Positions 53,007-64,000 of a stretch of DNA of 64,000 nt are shown piece after piece. The position numbers and the translations under genes were made by a program. Every line of letters begins with the position of its first letter. Positions within the stretch are counted from its first letter, which is position 1. The notes beneath the pieces are model-generated. The model worked only from the letters and a program-made list of their open reading frames with translations. It searched no databases and was not told the DNA's origin. The stretch spans positions 3,534,001 to 3,598,000 of the forward strand of contig JACCLO010000008.1 in the NCBI GenBank assembly GCA_029448655.1. The letters run 5' to 3'. This stretch comes from Wolfiporia cocos. Its lineage: Eukaryota > Basidiomycota > Agaricomycetes > Polyporales > Phaeolaceae.

Positions 53007-54989
53007 ATGTCTTCCACCTCCTCCAACAGCGCACCCCTCGCCACTCGTCGCACGATGCGCCTACGCTCGGAAGGTCCGGTAACCCCGGTAGCAGGGCCCT
53101 CAGGGACTCAACCCCTGGTGACCCTGGAACATCTGAGCGAGGAAGAGGAAGAAGACGAAGTCGAGGATGACCCCCCACAAAGGGACTCCCCGTCCAACCC
53201 CATGGGAACGCGTCCGGGGACACCTATCCCTGGATACCCCCCGGCTCGCTACACCCGTCCGATTGGGCCCGTCACAACCCTAGAAATAGAGTTTTCGGGC
53301 CCAGAACGCCGAACCAATGCCGAGGTCGAAATAGGCCTCAAGTTGTACCTCCCAGAGGAGGAACAACACAAGGTGGATGCACCCCTGCATGGGGCAATCC
53401 TCGATGCCGCCGTACAACGAAGTGCGGCGATCAGCCACGACAAGGTTAACACCCTCGGCCGAATGGTGTATGCCCGCCTGGAGCGAATCCATGGCAGAAT
53501 CGATTCACTGGCTGGGCAATCCAGGGCAATCGAACAGATGGCCCAAGACGAGCTACACGAAGCGGTCAGATCAGTCCGTAATGAGGTTGTGTCCACTTTG
53601 GTGGACCTTGGCAAGGAACTCCGGCAGGAATACACCGCCAAGTTCTCCGAAATGGAGAAACAGCTCCGGGACGACTACCGGACTCGGCTCGACGACCTCG
53701 AGGATGCGTTCGCCGAGCGCATGGAGAAGGTTGAGGAAGAACTTCGGAGAAGTCGCAAGAATCCCTCCGTTCCCAACCCTCCCGGTGTCCGCACGCCCCC
53801 GGAAGAACCCGCACCGGCCCCCACTGCTGCTCGAACCCGTGCAGCCGAGGCCGCTGCAGCCGCACAAGCTGCAGCCGCCGCTGCAGCAGCCGTCGCCCCG
53901 TAGATTCCAGATCTGCCTCAAAACCTGAAAATTCCCCCTCCCCCCGAATTCTCTGGGTCATCTGGAAAGGTGACAGCGCAGGAATGGGTGGAGAAGATGG
54001 GCCTGTACTTCGGTACGCTCAGGGTCTATGACGACCAGGACCGTATCACCACGGCCCTCTTCCGCGTCACAGGGGACGCATACAAATTTTTCTCGCCTCT
54101 CATCAAGAAGGCAGGAAACGGTGAACCACTCGGCACCTGGGAGGATTTCACCAAATCCGTAATGGTGCAATACGGGAAGATGACGGATAAGGAGATCGCG
54201 AAAAAGGAAATTCGCGGCTACTACGGCACGAAGGGCAAGGAATTGGCAGAATCGAACTACTTCAATTACTGCGAACGGTTCCGCACCCTTGGCCGTCTCT
54301 CCAAAACCGCCAACGAAACTCTGGTGTGGGAATTCACCGAGACTCTCCCCGAAAAGGTTAAGGACACCTTAAACGTCCTCGGCAAGACCCTGTTCTTCAA
54401 GGCCCCAACCGACATCGAGCCCCTCATCGATTTCGCTCTGGAAATGTACCAAACGTCATATCCGGACAAGATCAAGGGCTCGATCTTCGAGAAGGCCGGC
54501 AAGAAGGACTCAGCCCCTGCCGAAAAGAAGGAGACGTCCTCCGCTTCTGCAAAGAAGTCGGAGAAAAAGAAGGACAAGGGAAAGGCGCCCGCCAAAGCCC
54601 CCGCCGACACCGCCAATGCCGTCTGCACCTATTGCAAGCAGACGGGACACTATTTCAACAAGTGTCCTAAGCTTGCCGCGGACAAGGCTGCGGGAACGTT
54701 CGTGCCTGCCGCTCAGCGGGCCGAACAACAAAGGGCGAAGGATGCAGCTGCCGCGTCTGGAAAGACCACGGCTGTTCCTTCGGGTAGTGGAAAGGGACAG
54801 GCTTCTGGCAAGAAGCCGTACTCGGCGCCCCCCGCGGATGGCAAGACGTATCGTGCCCGAACGATCTGGGAAGAAGTAACAGCTGACTCAAGCTCAGCAG
54901 GACCCTCGGCCCCCGCCACCACCGTCGCCAATGTCGGGACCATCTCGGTTCCCCTCGCCCCAACCACACGTCTCGAAGACGTTCTGTGA
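53007..54989 (+). pseudogene. Gag of chromovirus C, in-frame stop
   Basis: It starts MSSTSSNSAPLATRR. N-terminal acidic region, coiled coil (LGKELRQEYTAKFSEMEKQL), Ala/Pro-rich linker. A TAG at 53901-53903 interrupts the frame, which continues unchanged as IPDLPQNLKIPPPPEFSG. The capsid core follows (TAQEWVEKMGLYFGTLRVYDDQDRI to EIRGYYGTKGKELAESNYF), then a Lys-rich linker and a classical knuckle CTYCKQTGHYFNKC (CX2CX4HX4C), unlike the CHHC variant of A and B. The TAG is probably a CAG-to-TAG mutation, although readthrough cannot be excluded from sequence alone. Total about 660 residues. Pol lies in the +1 frame. Confidence 0.85.
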
Positions 54990-57900
54990 AGAACACACCA
55001 GCCCCGCAGCGGCTGGGAGTGTACAGCACCCCGAAGAAGCGCACCTCTACGAAGAGGCTTCACAGAGACCCCTTATCTTGTGGGAAGATAAGGCGGTCGT
55101 ACGTCAACCGGTATCCCATCTCGGTATATTCGGCAACTCAGCAACGGACTTTGCCCGGAGGACTCGGACACTAGCTACACGTGCCCCTCCTGTACAATAC
55201 TTTCATCCTGACCCCACCGCGCTAAAATTTTTCACTTTGTATAATGTACATGGAAACGATTCTCGAGACGACAATAAATCGTTCTCTATCGAAGTAGAAC
55301 TGTAGGTATATAGAAAGAAAGTTAACGCCATGGCATTAATTGACACCGGTGCATCAATAAGCGTCATCGATAAGAAACTCGTACACGAGGAGAAGTTAGT
55401 CACTCAGAAACTACCTTCGCCCCTCGAGATTCGCAACGCCGACGGTACCTCTAATACCGCCGGTAATATCAACATGGCAGTAAAAGCTTATATGGTGCAC
55501 GAGGAACACAAATCCACCGAATTCTTGTACGTAATGGACGTACAGAATGCGGATGTGATCCTCGGATATGACTGGTTCCTGAAACACAACCCGGACTTTA
55601 ACTGGCCGGAAGGAACCTTCACATATCGGTGTACGGAAAAATGCAAACATGGCAAACGGGTTTCGATTTCTGAGGAAGAAGACGAAATCGAACCCCGCAA
55701 CATCTATCAGATCATCAACGACTTCCAATAGATTTTCTCGGCTTAGAGGAGCCTGAGAATCCCTTTGTCGCTTGGGTGAACACCCTTGACGAAGGAACGG
55801 AACTCCTTATCGACGCCATTCAGTCGATAACGGAGAAGTCGGATGATGAATTCCTGACAGATGCGGATCTCCAGAAATGGAAATCCTTGGTTCCGGAGGA
55901 ATACCAGGAGTTTGGTCCCACAGTATTTTCTCAACGCGCATCCGAAAGGATGCCCGAGCGGAAACCATACGACCACGCCATCGACTTCCCCGATGACGCG
56001 GTGCTACCGCCCCCGAGTAAGGCATACAAGATGTCTCCTCAGGAAGCGAACTCACTAGATCAGTGGATTCAGGAAGAGTTACGGAAGGGCTACATCCGAC
56101 ACTCGAAATCCCCTATCGCGAGTCCGGTCTTCTTCGTCCCTAAAAAAGACGGCGGAGCCCGAATGGTAGTCGATTACCTAAAAGTAAACGACTTGACCAT
56201 TAAAAACAGGTACCCTCTCCCACGCATAGACGAGCTTATCGATAAGCTTAGCCAGGCTTCGATATTTATGAAGCTCGACTTGCGTTGGGGTTACAACAAC
56301 GTTAGAATCAAGGAGGGAGATGAATGGAAGACCGCATTCATTACGCCTAACGGCCTTTACAAAGCTGTAGTCATGTACTTCGGTTTTTGTAATGCACCCA
56401 GCACGTTCCAACACATGATGAACGATATTCTAGGTGACCTTATCAGAGAAAAAAAGGTCATTGTCTACCTAGACGACATCCTTGTGTTCGGAAACGACCT
56501 GTTGGAACACCGTCGCATCGTCAAGCAAGTATTACAAATCTTGCAAGACAACGACTTGTTCGCGAAGCCTGAAAAGTGCTTCTTCGAACAAAGCAGCATT
56601 GAATACCTGGGAATGATAATTTCCAAAGGGAAAGTCGAAATGGACCCTAAGAAGGTAGCCGGCGTCATGGACTGGCCTACACCTGCCAAGGTGAAGGACG
56701 TCCAGGCCTTTGTTGGCTTTGCCAACTACTACCGTCAGTTCATTAAGGACTTCTCCAAAGTGGTTAAACCGTTAACCGAACTGTCCAAGAAAAACACGCA
56801 GTGGAACTGGGGACCCGAACAAGCGGAAGCCTTCCAAACTCTCAAGGAAGCTTTCACATCGGCTCCAATACTCCGGATCCCAGATCAGGAGTCCCCGTTC
56901 CGCGTGGAAGCGGATTCTTCCGATTACGCAACTGGTGCAGTGCTATCACAATACTCTTCGGAGGATAAGCTCTGGCACCCGGTAGCCTTTTACTCGAAAT
57001 CTCTATCAGCACCCGAAAGGAACTATGAGATTTACGATAAGGAGTTGCTTGCAATCATCCGCGCTCTAGAGGAATGGAGACATTACCTCGAAGGACACCC
57101 ACACAAATTTGAAGTATGGTCGGATCATCTCAACCTGACATATTTCAAATCGGCACAACGGTTAACCCGGAGACAGGCACGTTGGAGTCTTTACCTGACA
57201 AGGTTCAACTTCACCATGTGTCACAAACCCGGTAAAACAATGCTTACGGCTGATCCTCTGTCACGGAGGTGTCACAGATTTTTCCTTATTTTTAACTATT
57301 TTTCCCGCTTTTATACTTCAATATCTACATTGTAGCATAGAACACGTATAACTAGCACATCACGTGACCAAGCGCCTACATCCATGTAACTTACCGGGAC
57401 CTTCTAGCAGGTTCCATACCAACCAGAATCACATGCATCGTCTACGCTCACATGATCGCTGACTGATGCTCCTACTTAGAATCACATGTCGAAGTATTAG
57501 ATCACATGTAGCGTTACTCATCCTTAGGTACCGTAGGTCCTAGTAGTATTAGGGGTCTCGCAACGCATGTATATATACTAGGGCAGACTGAGCGTTAAAC
57601 CTCAGTTCTGTTCTCCTCGATATTGAACTACAGCCTAACAAGCTACTTCATCGCCTCACTACTTTGCTTTCTACCCTCTAAGACACCCCCCAAAGGATCT
57701 TAGTAAGTATTGCAGTTTGGTTTGTGTCAGGAGGCCAGACCATGAAGAGGGGGTGGAACTCGATAATCGCGATCAAATTTTGCTGAAACCGGAATATTTC
57801 ACGGTTAGGGCGTTAGAAGCGTCACAGCAGGAAATACAATCAGGCGACGAGGACCTTCTCAGACAAATCCGACAAGCCCTCATGAACGATCAAATTACCA

Positions 57901-59929
57901 AAGATTACCAGGAACTACTGAGAAGTGGTCCCAAGGAATTCGGTAAAGATCTCCAGGAATGGAACATGGAGGCCGGATTACTCCTCAGACGAGGAAAAGT
58001 GTACGTCCCAAAAGAGCCTAAGGAATTGCGCACGAAGATTCTGGAGTTACATCATGACCATGTGACTGCCGGACACTTCGGACGATGGAAGACCTATGAA
58101 CTTCTATCACGTAATTACTGGTGGCCTGGAATGACCACAATGGTGAAGCAATACGTGGAAGGTTGTGATACATGCCAACGCATGAAAAACCGCAACCAGA
58201 CCCCGTATGGACCCCTGCAACCGCTCCCAGTACCGGAAGCACCCTGGGACACAATCACAATCGACTTCATCGTTCACCTACCGCCTAGCGGCGAATTCAA
58301 ACAATTCACCGCTATTATGGTAGTAGTGGACCGATTAACCAAGCGCGCACACTTCATTCCCACATCAGACAATATCTCGGCAAAGGAATTAGCGAACCTC
58401 CTGTACCTTCGGATCTATCCGAACCACGGACTTCCGAAACAAATCATTTCGGACAGAGGACCGCAATTCTCTTCTGAGTTATTCAAGGGATGGTGCGAGC
58501 AATTGGGAATTCAGAGGTCGATGATGACAGCCTACCACCCGCAAGCGGACGGCCAAACGGAGAGAATTAACCAAATTCTAGAACAATACCTACGATGCTA
58601 CATCGACGTTATCCAAAAAGATAACTGGGTGTTCTACCTCCCCACGGCAGAGTTTGCGTACAATAACGCGGCTAGCAAGACGACCAAGAATAGTCCATTC
58701 TTCGTCGAACTAGGAAGGCATCCCAATGCAGGACCTACGGATTTGAAGCCGACGCAATATTCGGATTTAAATCAATTTCTTACGCCAGATGGTCAGCACA
58801 AGAACAAGCTAAGGCAGCAATGAAATTGGCTGCTGAACGCTGGTCTTGGTACTATGATCAACACAAGCGCTCGGTACCGTTTAAAGTCGGCGATAAAGTT
58901 CTCGTTGACGCCCGTAGCTGGCAAGACTCCGAGAGAAGTCTTAGTCCACGCTATTTGGGACCATTTAAGATAATTGAACAATTATCCCCGGTCACCTTTA
59001 GGGTACACATGGACGAGCAATACAGGGCCTATCACCCAGTATTTCACGCCTCCAAGTTGGTCATGTACAAGGACCCGGTGCATCAGAAAAAACCAGAGCC
59101 TCAACCAGAAATGGTCGATGGCGAGGAATTATGGGAAGTCGAGAAGATCTTAGATCATCGTCTCCGCGCAGGAAGAGTTGAATACAGAATCCGATGGAAA
59201 GGATTCGGTATCAATGACAACTCCTGGGTACGCGAAGCCGATCTCGACACGGCATATGACATTCTGCAGGAATACAAGGCTTCGCACGCCATTCCAATGC
59301 AGGATGTACCCCTCAGGCGATCAGCTAGAAGGAAAGAAGCAGTTCACGTCTTCGACCCTGACAGCGACGACTGGGAAGCCGATGAATGCACTTGGCCAGA
59401 CGACTGGCCGCAGTACCACGAAGAATTTGCAAAGGACCCTAAGCAGCGCATGGTTAGACACCCCGACGGGGGATGGATGTCAGCTGACATTAACCAAAAT
59501 GCGGACTTGAAAATCGTAGTCGGTGAAGGCGGCCGAATGCCGGAAAAAGGAACTAAGGACTCAGTTGGATTTGACCTGTACACTGCAACAGGCGATGTTC
59601 TGCCAGCTCACGGGCAGACAGAATACAACACCAAACTGAAAATCCAGGTACCTTTCGGCACTTACGGACGTATCGCCCCCCGCTCTAGTCTTGCCCGAAA
59701 AGGCATAGACGTAATGGGTGGCGTTATCGACCACGATTACCAAGGCGAAGTAATCATCATTCTCCGGAATCACTCCGACATATCTATCGATATTCGGGCC
59801 GGCGATAAGATTGCTCAACTCATCTGCGAAGTTGCTAAGGACCCGCACATTACGCTACACGGAAAATCTTACTTTGAAAAGATTAAATCCGAGCACGGTA
59901 CTGATGGATTCGGCTCCACAGGAAAGTAA
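54931..59929 (+). pseudogene. Pol of chromovirus C, several lesions and a solo LTR
   Basis: Protease (LIDTGASISVIDKKL, about 55332) preceded by TAG at 55303-55305, where B has Trp in LWVYG. A frame slip of one base near 55728; RT (VIVYLDDILVFGNDL, about 56458-56502); RNase H (ADSSDYATGAVL); solo LTR at 57270-57729 between LTADPLSRR and RPDHEEG; integrase (HHDHVTAGHFGRW, TIDFIVH, ISDRGPQF, DGQTERINQ). A second 1-nt slip near 58772; chromodomain (LWEVEKILDHRLRAGRVEY, about 59130-59285); dUTPase (about 59520-59926; GFDLYTATG, PRSSLARKGIDVMGG, GVIDHDYQGEV, GDKIAQLICE, HGTDGFGSTGK). Motif 2 here is the classical PRSSLARKG type. Both slips are consistent with loss of one A from a short A-run. Confidence 0.9.
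57270..57729 (+). repeat. Solo LTR in pol of C (460 bp)
   Basis: TGTCACAGATTTTTCC to GGTTTGTGTCA, perfect TSD GGAGG (57265-57269 and 57730-57734). TATATATA is near 57571 and CTGAG/CTCAG at 57588-57592 and 57601-57605. Confidence 0.93.
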
Positions 59930-59968
59930 TTGTTCCATTAGGGACAATGAAACCTGAAGAGGGGGTAA

Positions 59969-60667
59969 TGTCACAGATTTGGGACATGACACTATTTTTC
60001 CCATATTTTTACCTATTTATCTGGTATTTCTACGACCTTGTAGACATTTACGCTGCTAAGCGCCCGTCTACACATACACACAACCAAACAACACGTACAC
60101 AACGCGGTATACGTCCACCTGTCATAACAACACGTACATAACACATTTGTACGCGTCAATGACTCAGCGGACTAACCTCCGGTGCCACGCGCCTTACTCA
60201 TATCCCAATACCGGGCTATGTCAGTATAATTGGATAAGCGGCCCGCTCGTTATCACATGCCAATGACCTTACGATTACTCATATCCCGATACCGGAATAT
60301 AAGAATCACGTGCATGGCTTACTAACGTAGCTACAGCCACTTCCACAACATGGACCTACGGTCCAAACAAACAATCTTACTGGTGCGACCATTACCGGCG
60401 CACATGGTCTACTGTATTTTACGGCTTAACCATATTAGTTATGTCTGCGCACAGACCACCTTCATGTTTGGCTCCCTTACTGGTAACCAAACAAAGCATG
60501 TATATAAGTAGGGCTATCACTGCGGATAAGCCTTAGATTTGTTCTCTGCATTCGCACAGTTACATATCATCTCTGCTTGCGCCCACTAGCCTCCTCACCA
60601 ACCTCCAGCAACTCCTTCAAGTCGCTTATTAGGTTATAGTGTGAGTCCCACAGTCTAGTCTGTGTCA
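59969..60667 (+). repeat. 3' LTR of chromovirus C
   Basis: 699 bp, preceded by the polypurine tract GAAGAGGGGGTAA. Two visible differences from the 5' LTR (CACATACACAC against CACGTACACGC). Confidence 0.94.
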
Positions 60668-63100
60668 AACCACCTTGCCGGTCCGAATGAACGGTGCGAG
60701 GATAGAGTTCATCATCGCTTGGGATGTTGCGGGGGCATTGCAGAAACCGAAATACATTACCGTTGCCTCGTATAGTCCACAGTGTGTAATAAACGCCGTC
60801 TTCCATTCATCACCTTCCTTGATGCGGACATTATTGTATCCCCATCTAAGGTCTATTTTGGTGAAGATGGTTGCATGGGACAATTGATCGATTAGGTCAT
60901 CGATCCGAGGTATCGGATAACGATTTTTCACGGTTATTTCGTTTAGCCTCCTGTAATCGACAACCATCCGCAGTCCTCCGTCCTTTTTGTGGACGAAGAA
61001 GACCGGGGATGCCATTGGACTTTCGGACGGTCGAATGTAACCCTTCTGTAGTTTGGTGTCTATCCACTCATCCAAGCTATTACGCTCTTGGGGAGACATT
61101 TTGTATGGTTTTACCGGGGGAGGAAGCTGCGCATCTGGTTCAAGCACTATGGCGTGATCCCAGGGCTTCCGTTCTGGCATCCTCTCTGACGCCTTTTGTG
61201 AGAACACCGTTGGCCCATACTCTTGGTATTGTTCGGGCACTAACGATCGCCATTTTTCAATGTCAATCGGTGGTGTGTTTTCCTCACGGTCGTCTGCTTC
61301 GTCGAGGTCTTTGTCAAGTACCTCGGCTACCAACTGTGTCAGCAGGTTCATTTCCTCGTCGTCAAGGGTTGCCACCCAAGCGATCAAAGGATTTTCGGGG
61401 TCCTCCTCTCCTAATATGTCCATGGGAGTGTCCCAAATCGAGTTTACCTCGATGATTTCCTTTTCTGGGAGTTCAACTGCTTCCTCCTCAGAAGGGCGGT
61501 TACCCTTTTTTCTGGCGTACGGTCGGTCGTGTGTACAGCGTGCATATTCCATTTCTCCTTTCCTCCAATCAAAGGTAGGATTGTGGAGACGTAACCAGTC
61601 ATAGCCAAGGATTAGGTCTGGTTCTAGGTGCATGACCGTCAGACCTATTTTTTCCTTGTGTGTGCCATGTTGCATAAATGCTTTTACTGATTGCGTTAAG
61701 CGGCCGGCGACGTTTTCTGTTCCGTCTGCGTTTGTAACTGTAATAGGAAACGCTAGTTTGTCGGTGACCAGCTTATGTTTATCGACCAATCGTTGTGATA
61801 TGACCGATATGGTTGCACCGCTGTCGATTAAAGCCAGAGCCTGCACTTTTTGCCCATATACCCAGAGTGTTACTTCGACACGGAAATGACACAGATGGCT
61901 CTGTGGGACTCACCAAGCCAGTATCCTGCGATGAACTAGGCGACTTAGGTGAGGAAGAGGTTATCAGACGACGTAGGAGGTAGGAGGTTCTTCTACGGCG
62001 TACGCCGAGAAGAATAGAACTAAGGTTATAGGCCGTCAAGGCCCTACTTATATACATAGTAATATCAGGTCATGTGCTACTGTATAGTGCATGCCCGATA
62101 AGGAGTGTGGGCTTGGTTGCCATAAGGGCGACCAAGTGATACGACTACTCTACAAAGGCCGTGACCCGCCGGTAATGGCCGAGCCAATGGTAAAAGAGAG
62201 AGCGTGTGGTCTCATCGTTAGATGGACATGTGAATATGGGCGCAGCCCAGGTATAAGGGAAGCCGGTTGCCGGATACCATGAGGTATAATGGCGATTGGC
62301 CGGTCTTCGTGTGATGACCAAGGCGGAGCGCCGAGGTCGTAATGCTATTGGGCCAACAGGCACCGTAGCATGTGATATGTCCGGACCGGATGGTTACCGG
62401 AACATATGGCGGTCTTAGCCGTGAGGTGAGGACCGGTGTTTGGGCAACGCCGTGATGGCAGAAGCCCGGGACTTGGAGAGCGCCGAGTCCGTGGGATGGC
62501 CGAGAAGGCCGAGCCTATAGCGATATTGCCTTGGTGCTAATATAGTGCTATTTGGCCGTGTTGCCATTATTATGCGAAGGCGTGGCGCGCCTGAGGTGCC
62601 ATTGTGATCAAGGATCTTATGGCGGTGGGAAGCCGGGAAGGCCGACCCAATAGTACAAGGCCGCGAGGCACTGTTTGTACATGTGGACATTATTATGCGA
62701 GCGTGCCGCGCTCGGCCTATCATTATGATCTACGATCTATGACGTGGCTGGTCTTGCTCTGACGGGCGAGACCTGTATGACGTATGCTGTAGTGTTGCTA
62801 TTGGACGTGGTTGTACCGTAGCATTACGTAAGCTAGTCATGTGGTTGATAAGCCCAGTTAAGAGCTTGTCGTGGTGGCAATGGGAGTTAACCCGTAGATA
62901 ACTTGTAGTTAGACATATAAATCCCAGGTAAATTGCTATAATCGTAGGAAAAATGCTGTAAGCCCCAGATAAGTCTGTGACAGGAAATATCGAGCGAAGT
63001 CGCGCGCATCGTTGCCAAAAATATGATACATTGACTCGAATACACTCTTTACAGCGGGTACGGGACTAAAATTACACGAGAGCACAAGTGGGCAGGTCAT
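60668..63100 (-). pseudogene. Pol of chromovirus D, first part: protease and N-terminal RT
   Basis: Begins at the ATG overlapping the gag stop (TGATG, 63102-63098) with MTCPLVLSCNF, then [20 protein letters not shown] solo LTR (61887-62982) follows, then the protease ([11 protein letters not shown]) and RT up to FIRTGKVV, where copy C is inserted next to the YLDD box. One RT substitution stands out (APATSQAMM, where all other copies have APATFQ). Otherwise open and almost identical to B. Confidence 0.9.
61887..62982 (-). repeat. Solo LTR, long 1,096-bp family, in protease of D
   Basis: Reverse orientation of the family seen at 8599-9694, perfect TSD GGAAA (61882-61886 and 62983-62987), same length. 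Confidence 0.94.
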
Positions 63101-64000
63101 CACATGTGCTCGGTGGGAAAACCCGAGGCAGAGCTTCTGTAGATGCCAAGGGTGTTTGCGGAATTGGCTATCCGCTTGCAAAGCCAGGGCAGGTGTGTCC
63201 TGATGGAGTCGCCCGACGGTGTAGGCGCAGTCGAAGTCGAACCAGTCGACTGGGTCTGGACGGGGCTGGTGCTTTCAGCCGTTTGTACCGAGCTCCCGCT
63301 TTGCTCCTCATCGCTGATGCGCATAGTGGGGGCCAGAGGAACCACCTCTGGTTGCTTCGGAATGTTGGTCCGGATGGTCCCTACAGTGGCTTGGAGGGAC
63401 TCATCGTCGTCGTCAGTCACCAGTTCCTGGGTGCTGACAATTTGGACCTTGTACTTTTTCTTCGGGTCCAATTTCTTCTGGCCCAACTGTTGCGTTCCGC
63501 TCGACGAGCCTGTCGGCTTCGTCGTTCTGCTTCCACTACTGGCCGGCTTGGCTTCCTTCGGCTTATTCTTAGGGTTCTCAGGACAGTCGCCCCATTTGCG
63601 TTGTCCAGGGTGCTTGCGACAGTCCTTCCCGTAAGAGCTGGTTTCCTTTGCCTTGCCTTTGCCTTTGTCATCAGCCTTGGCAGGCTTCAACATAGCTTTG
63701 TCGGCGGTCTTGCCAGACCCCGACGACTCCTTCCTCTTTTCTTCCTCAAAGATTTTGCCTTTGAGTTTATCCGGGTATTGCCTCTTGTAGAGGTCAATGG
63801 CCATATCGAGGTAAACCTCCCAGTCGGTCGGCATTGTAAAGCCAGGCACCGATTCCAGGGTGGCGAGGGTCTCTCGCACCTTTTCCGGGAGGATCCGTTT
63901 GATGTGACTGAACAACGTCTTGTTGTCAGTCTCGGCCAGGCGAGCCAGGGTCCTGAGCTTCTGTGCCCAAGAGAAGAAGTCCGATTGGAGCTTCTTTTTC
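63100..64000 (-). CDS. Gag of chromovirus D, C-terminal part, runs off the window
   Basis: About 300 C-terminal residues of Gag, open to the right edge. Capsid end ([39 protein letters not shown]), Lys-rich linker, variant knuckle CRKHPGQRKWGDC, and the Ser/Thr-rich tail to GFPTEHM with the stop TGA overlapping the pol ATG. In this copy the second His of the knuckle (HPGQH in A and B) is Arg, so the metal site is probably lost. Otherwise close to B. Confidence 0.88.
   Translation of the reverse strand, partial: KKKLQSDFFSWAQKLRTLARLAETDNKTLFSHIKRILPEKVRETLATLESVPGFTMPTDWEVYLDMAIDLYKRQYPDKLKGKIFEEEKRKESSGSGKTADKAMLKPAKADDKGKGKAKETSSYGKDCRKHPGQRKWGDCPENPKNKPKEAKPASSGSRTTKPTGSSSGTQQLGQKKLDPKKKYKVQIVSTQELVTDDDDESLQATVGTIRTNIPKQPEVVPLAPTMRISDEEQSGSSVQTAESTSPVQTQSTGSTSTAPTPSGDSIRTHLPWLCKRIANSANTLGIYRSSASGFPTEHM

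Larger units (their letters stand above)
50215..60667 (+). mobile_element. Chromovirus C, nested in the RT of D
   Basis: A complete 10,453-bp element with 699-bp LTRs, two visible LTR differences (both G/A at CpG) and the TSD AACCA (50210-50214 and 60668-60672). A third family: ORF1, gag and pol are recognisably related to A and B but divergent. Interrupted by a solo LTR (57270-57729) and carrying several lesions (TAG at 53901, TAG at 55303, frameshifts near 55728 and 58772). Confidence 0.94.
45969..64000 (-). mobile_element. Chromovirus D (3' LTR to gag), split by C and two solo LTRs
   Basis: Minus strand, same family as B and E. 3' LTR 45969-47020 (with a nested solo LTR), pol 47115-50214 and 60668-63100, gag 63100 to the right edge. 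Copy C sits in RT, a solo LTR (61887-62982) in protease. The 3' flank is CCACT; the other TSD copy is outside. Pol also carries a 1-nt deletion at about 49465 and a TGG-to-TAG change at 48213-48215, so it is dead. Confidence 0.92.

Noticed and set aside
53901..53903. Programmed stop readthrough in Gag of C
   Set aside because: Possible, but the same element has a second TAG and two frame slips, and A and B have no stop at the matching place, so mutation is the simpler reading.
22008..60667. Repeat-induced point mutation
   Set aside because: The LTR differences seen are too few and are mainly CpG rather than CpA, so ordinary methyl-cytosine deamination explains them at least as well.
1..64000. 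Giant Starship-type mobile element
   Set aside because: No tyrosine recombinase captain or typical cargo was seen; all mobile features are LTR elements or foldbacks.

Overview
The window looks like a transposon-dense stretch of a basidiomycete (probably Agaricomycete) nuclear genome. The evidence is short GT-AG introns of 53-76 nt in two host-type genes, and a dense population of LTR retrotransposons of the Ty3/Gypsy chromovirus type whose polymerase polyprotein ends in a chromodomain and then a complete dUTPase. There are no bacterial operons, rRNA genes, convincing tRNA genes or CRISPR arrays.

Layout. 1-2157: left end of a chromovirus (copy E, minus strand) inserted in the gag gene of a different, compact gag-protease-dUTPase element (2158-3646), which is followed by an LTR (3647-4219). 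4220-8373: an SNF2-type helicase gene (plus strand) with an intron swollen by nested foldback elements and a coding exon split by a solo LTR. 8374-13952: solo LTRs, foldback repeats and an acidic gene fragment. 13953-17444: an unrecognised multi-exon gene (minus strand), also split by a solo LTR. 17445-22007: minisatellite, a 1.42-kb non-autonomous TRIM-like element and a solo LTR. 22008-41347: chromovirus A (minus strand) split by chromovirus B (24624-34275, plus strand). 41348-45968: solo LTRs and gene debris. 45969 to the right edge: chromovirus D (minus strand), split by chromovirus C (50215-60667, plus strand) and by solo LTRs. Most insertions are dated relative to each other by 5-bp target-site duplications (TSDs) that can be read directly.

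How the parts work together. Each autonomous element has the order LTR - roughly 0.7-1 kb leader - ORF1 (about 270-300 aa, coiled-coil-like, unknown function) - gag - pol (protease, RT, RNase H, integrase, chromodomain, dUTPase) - polypurine tract - LTR. Directly after the 5' LTR of every family present with an internal region lies an 11-13 nt sequence complementary to a site inside the same LTR. The pairing always starts exactly 34 nt downstream of the first base of a TATA box. The two sites covary between families, which is the signature of Tf1-type self-primed reverse transcription. The non-autonomous TRIM-like element has the same arrangement, so it is probably mobilised by these chromoviruses.

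All full-length copies have nearly identical LTR pairs (1-2 visible differences per pair), yet each carries at least one frameshift or stop in pol. No copy in this window is therefore intact as read. The most interesting signals are the covarying self-primer, the conserved ORF1 with small GAAA-loop hairpins beside it, the terminal dUTPase, the self-primed TRIM, and the two host-type genes whose reading frames are restored if one LTR and one TSD copy are mentally removed.
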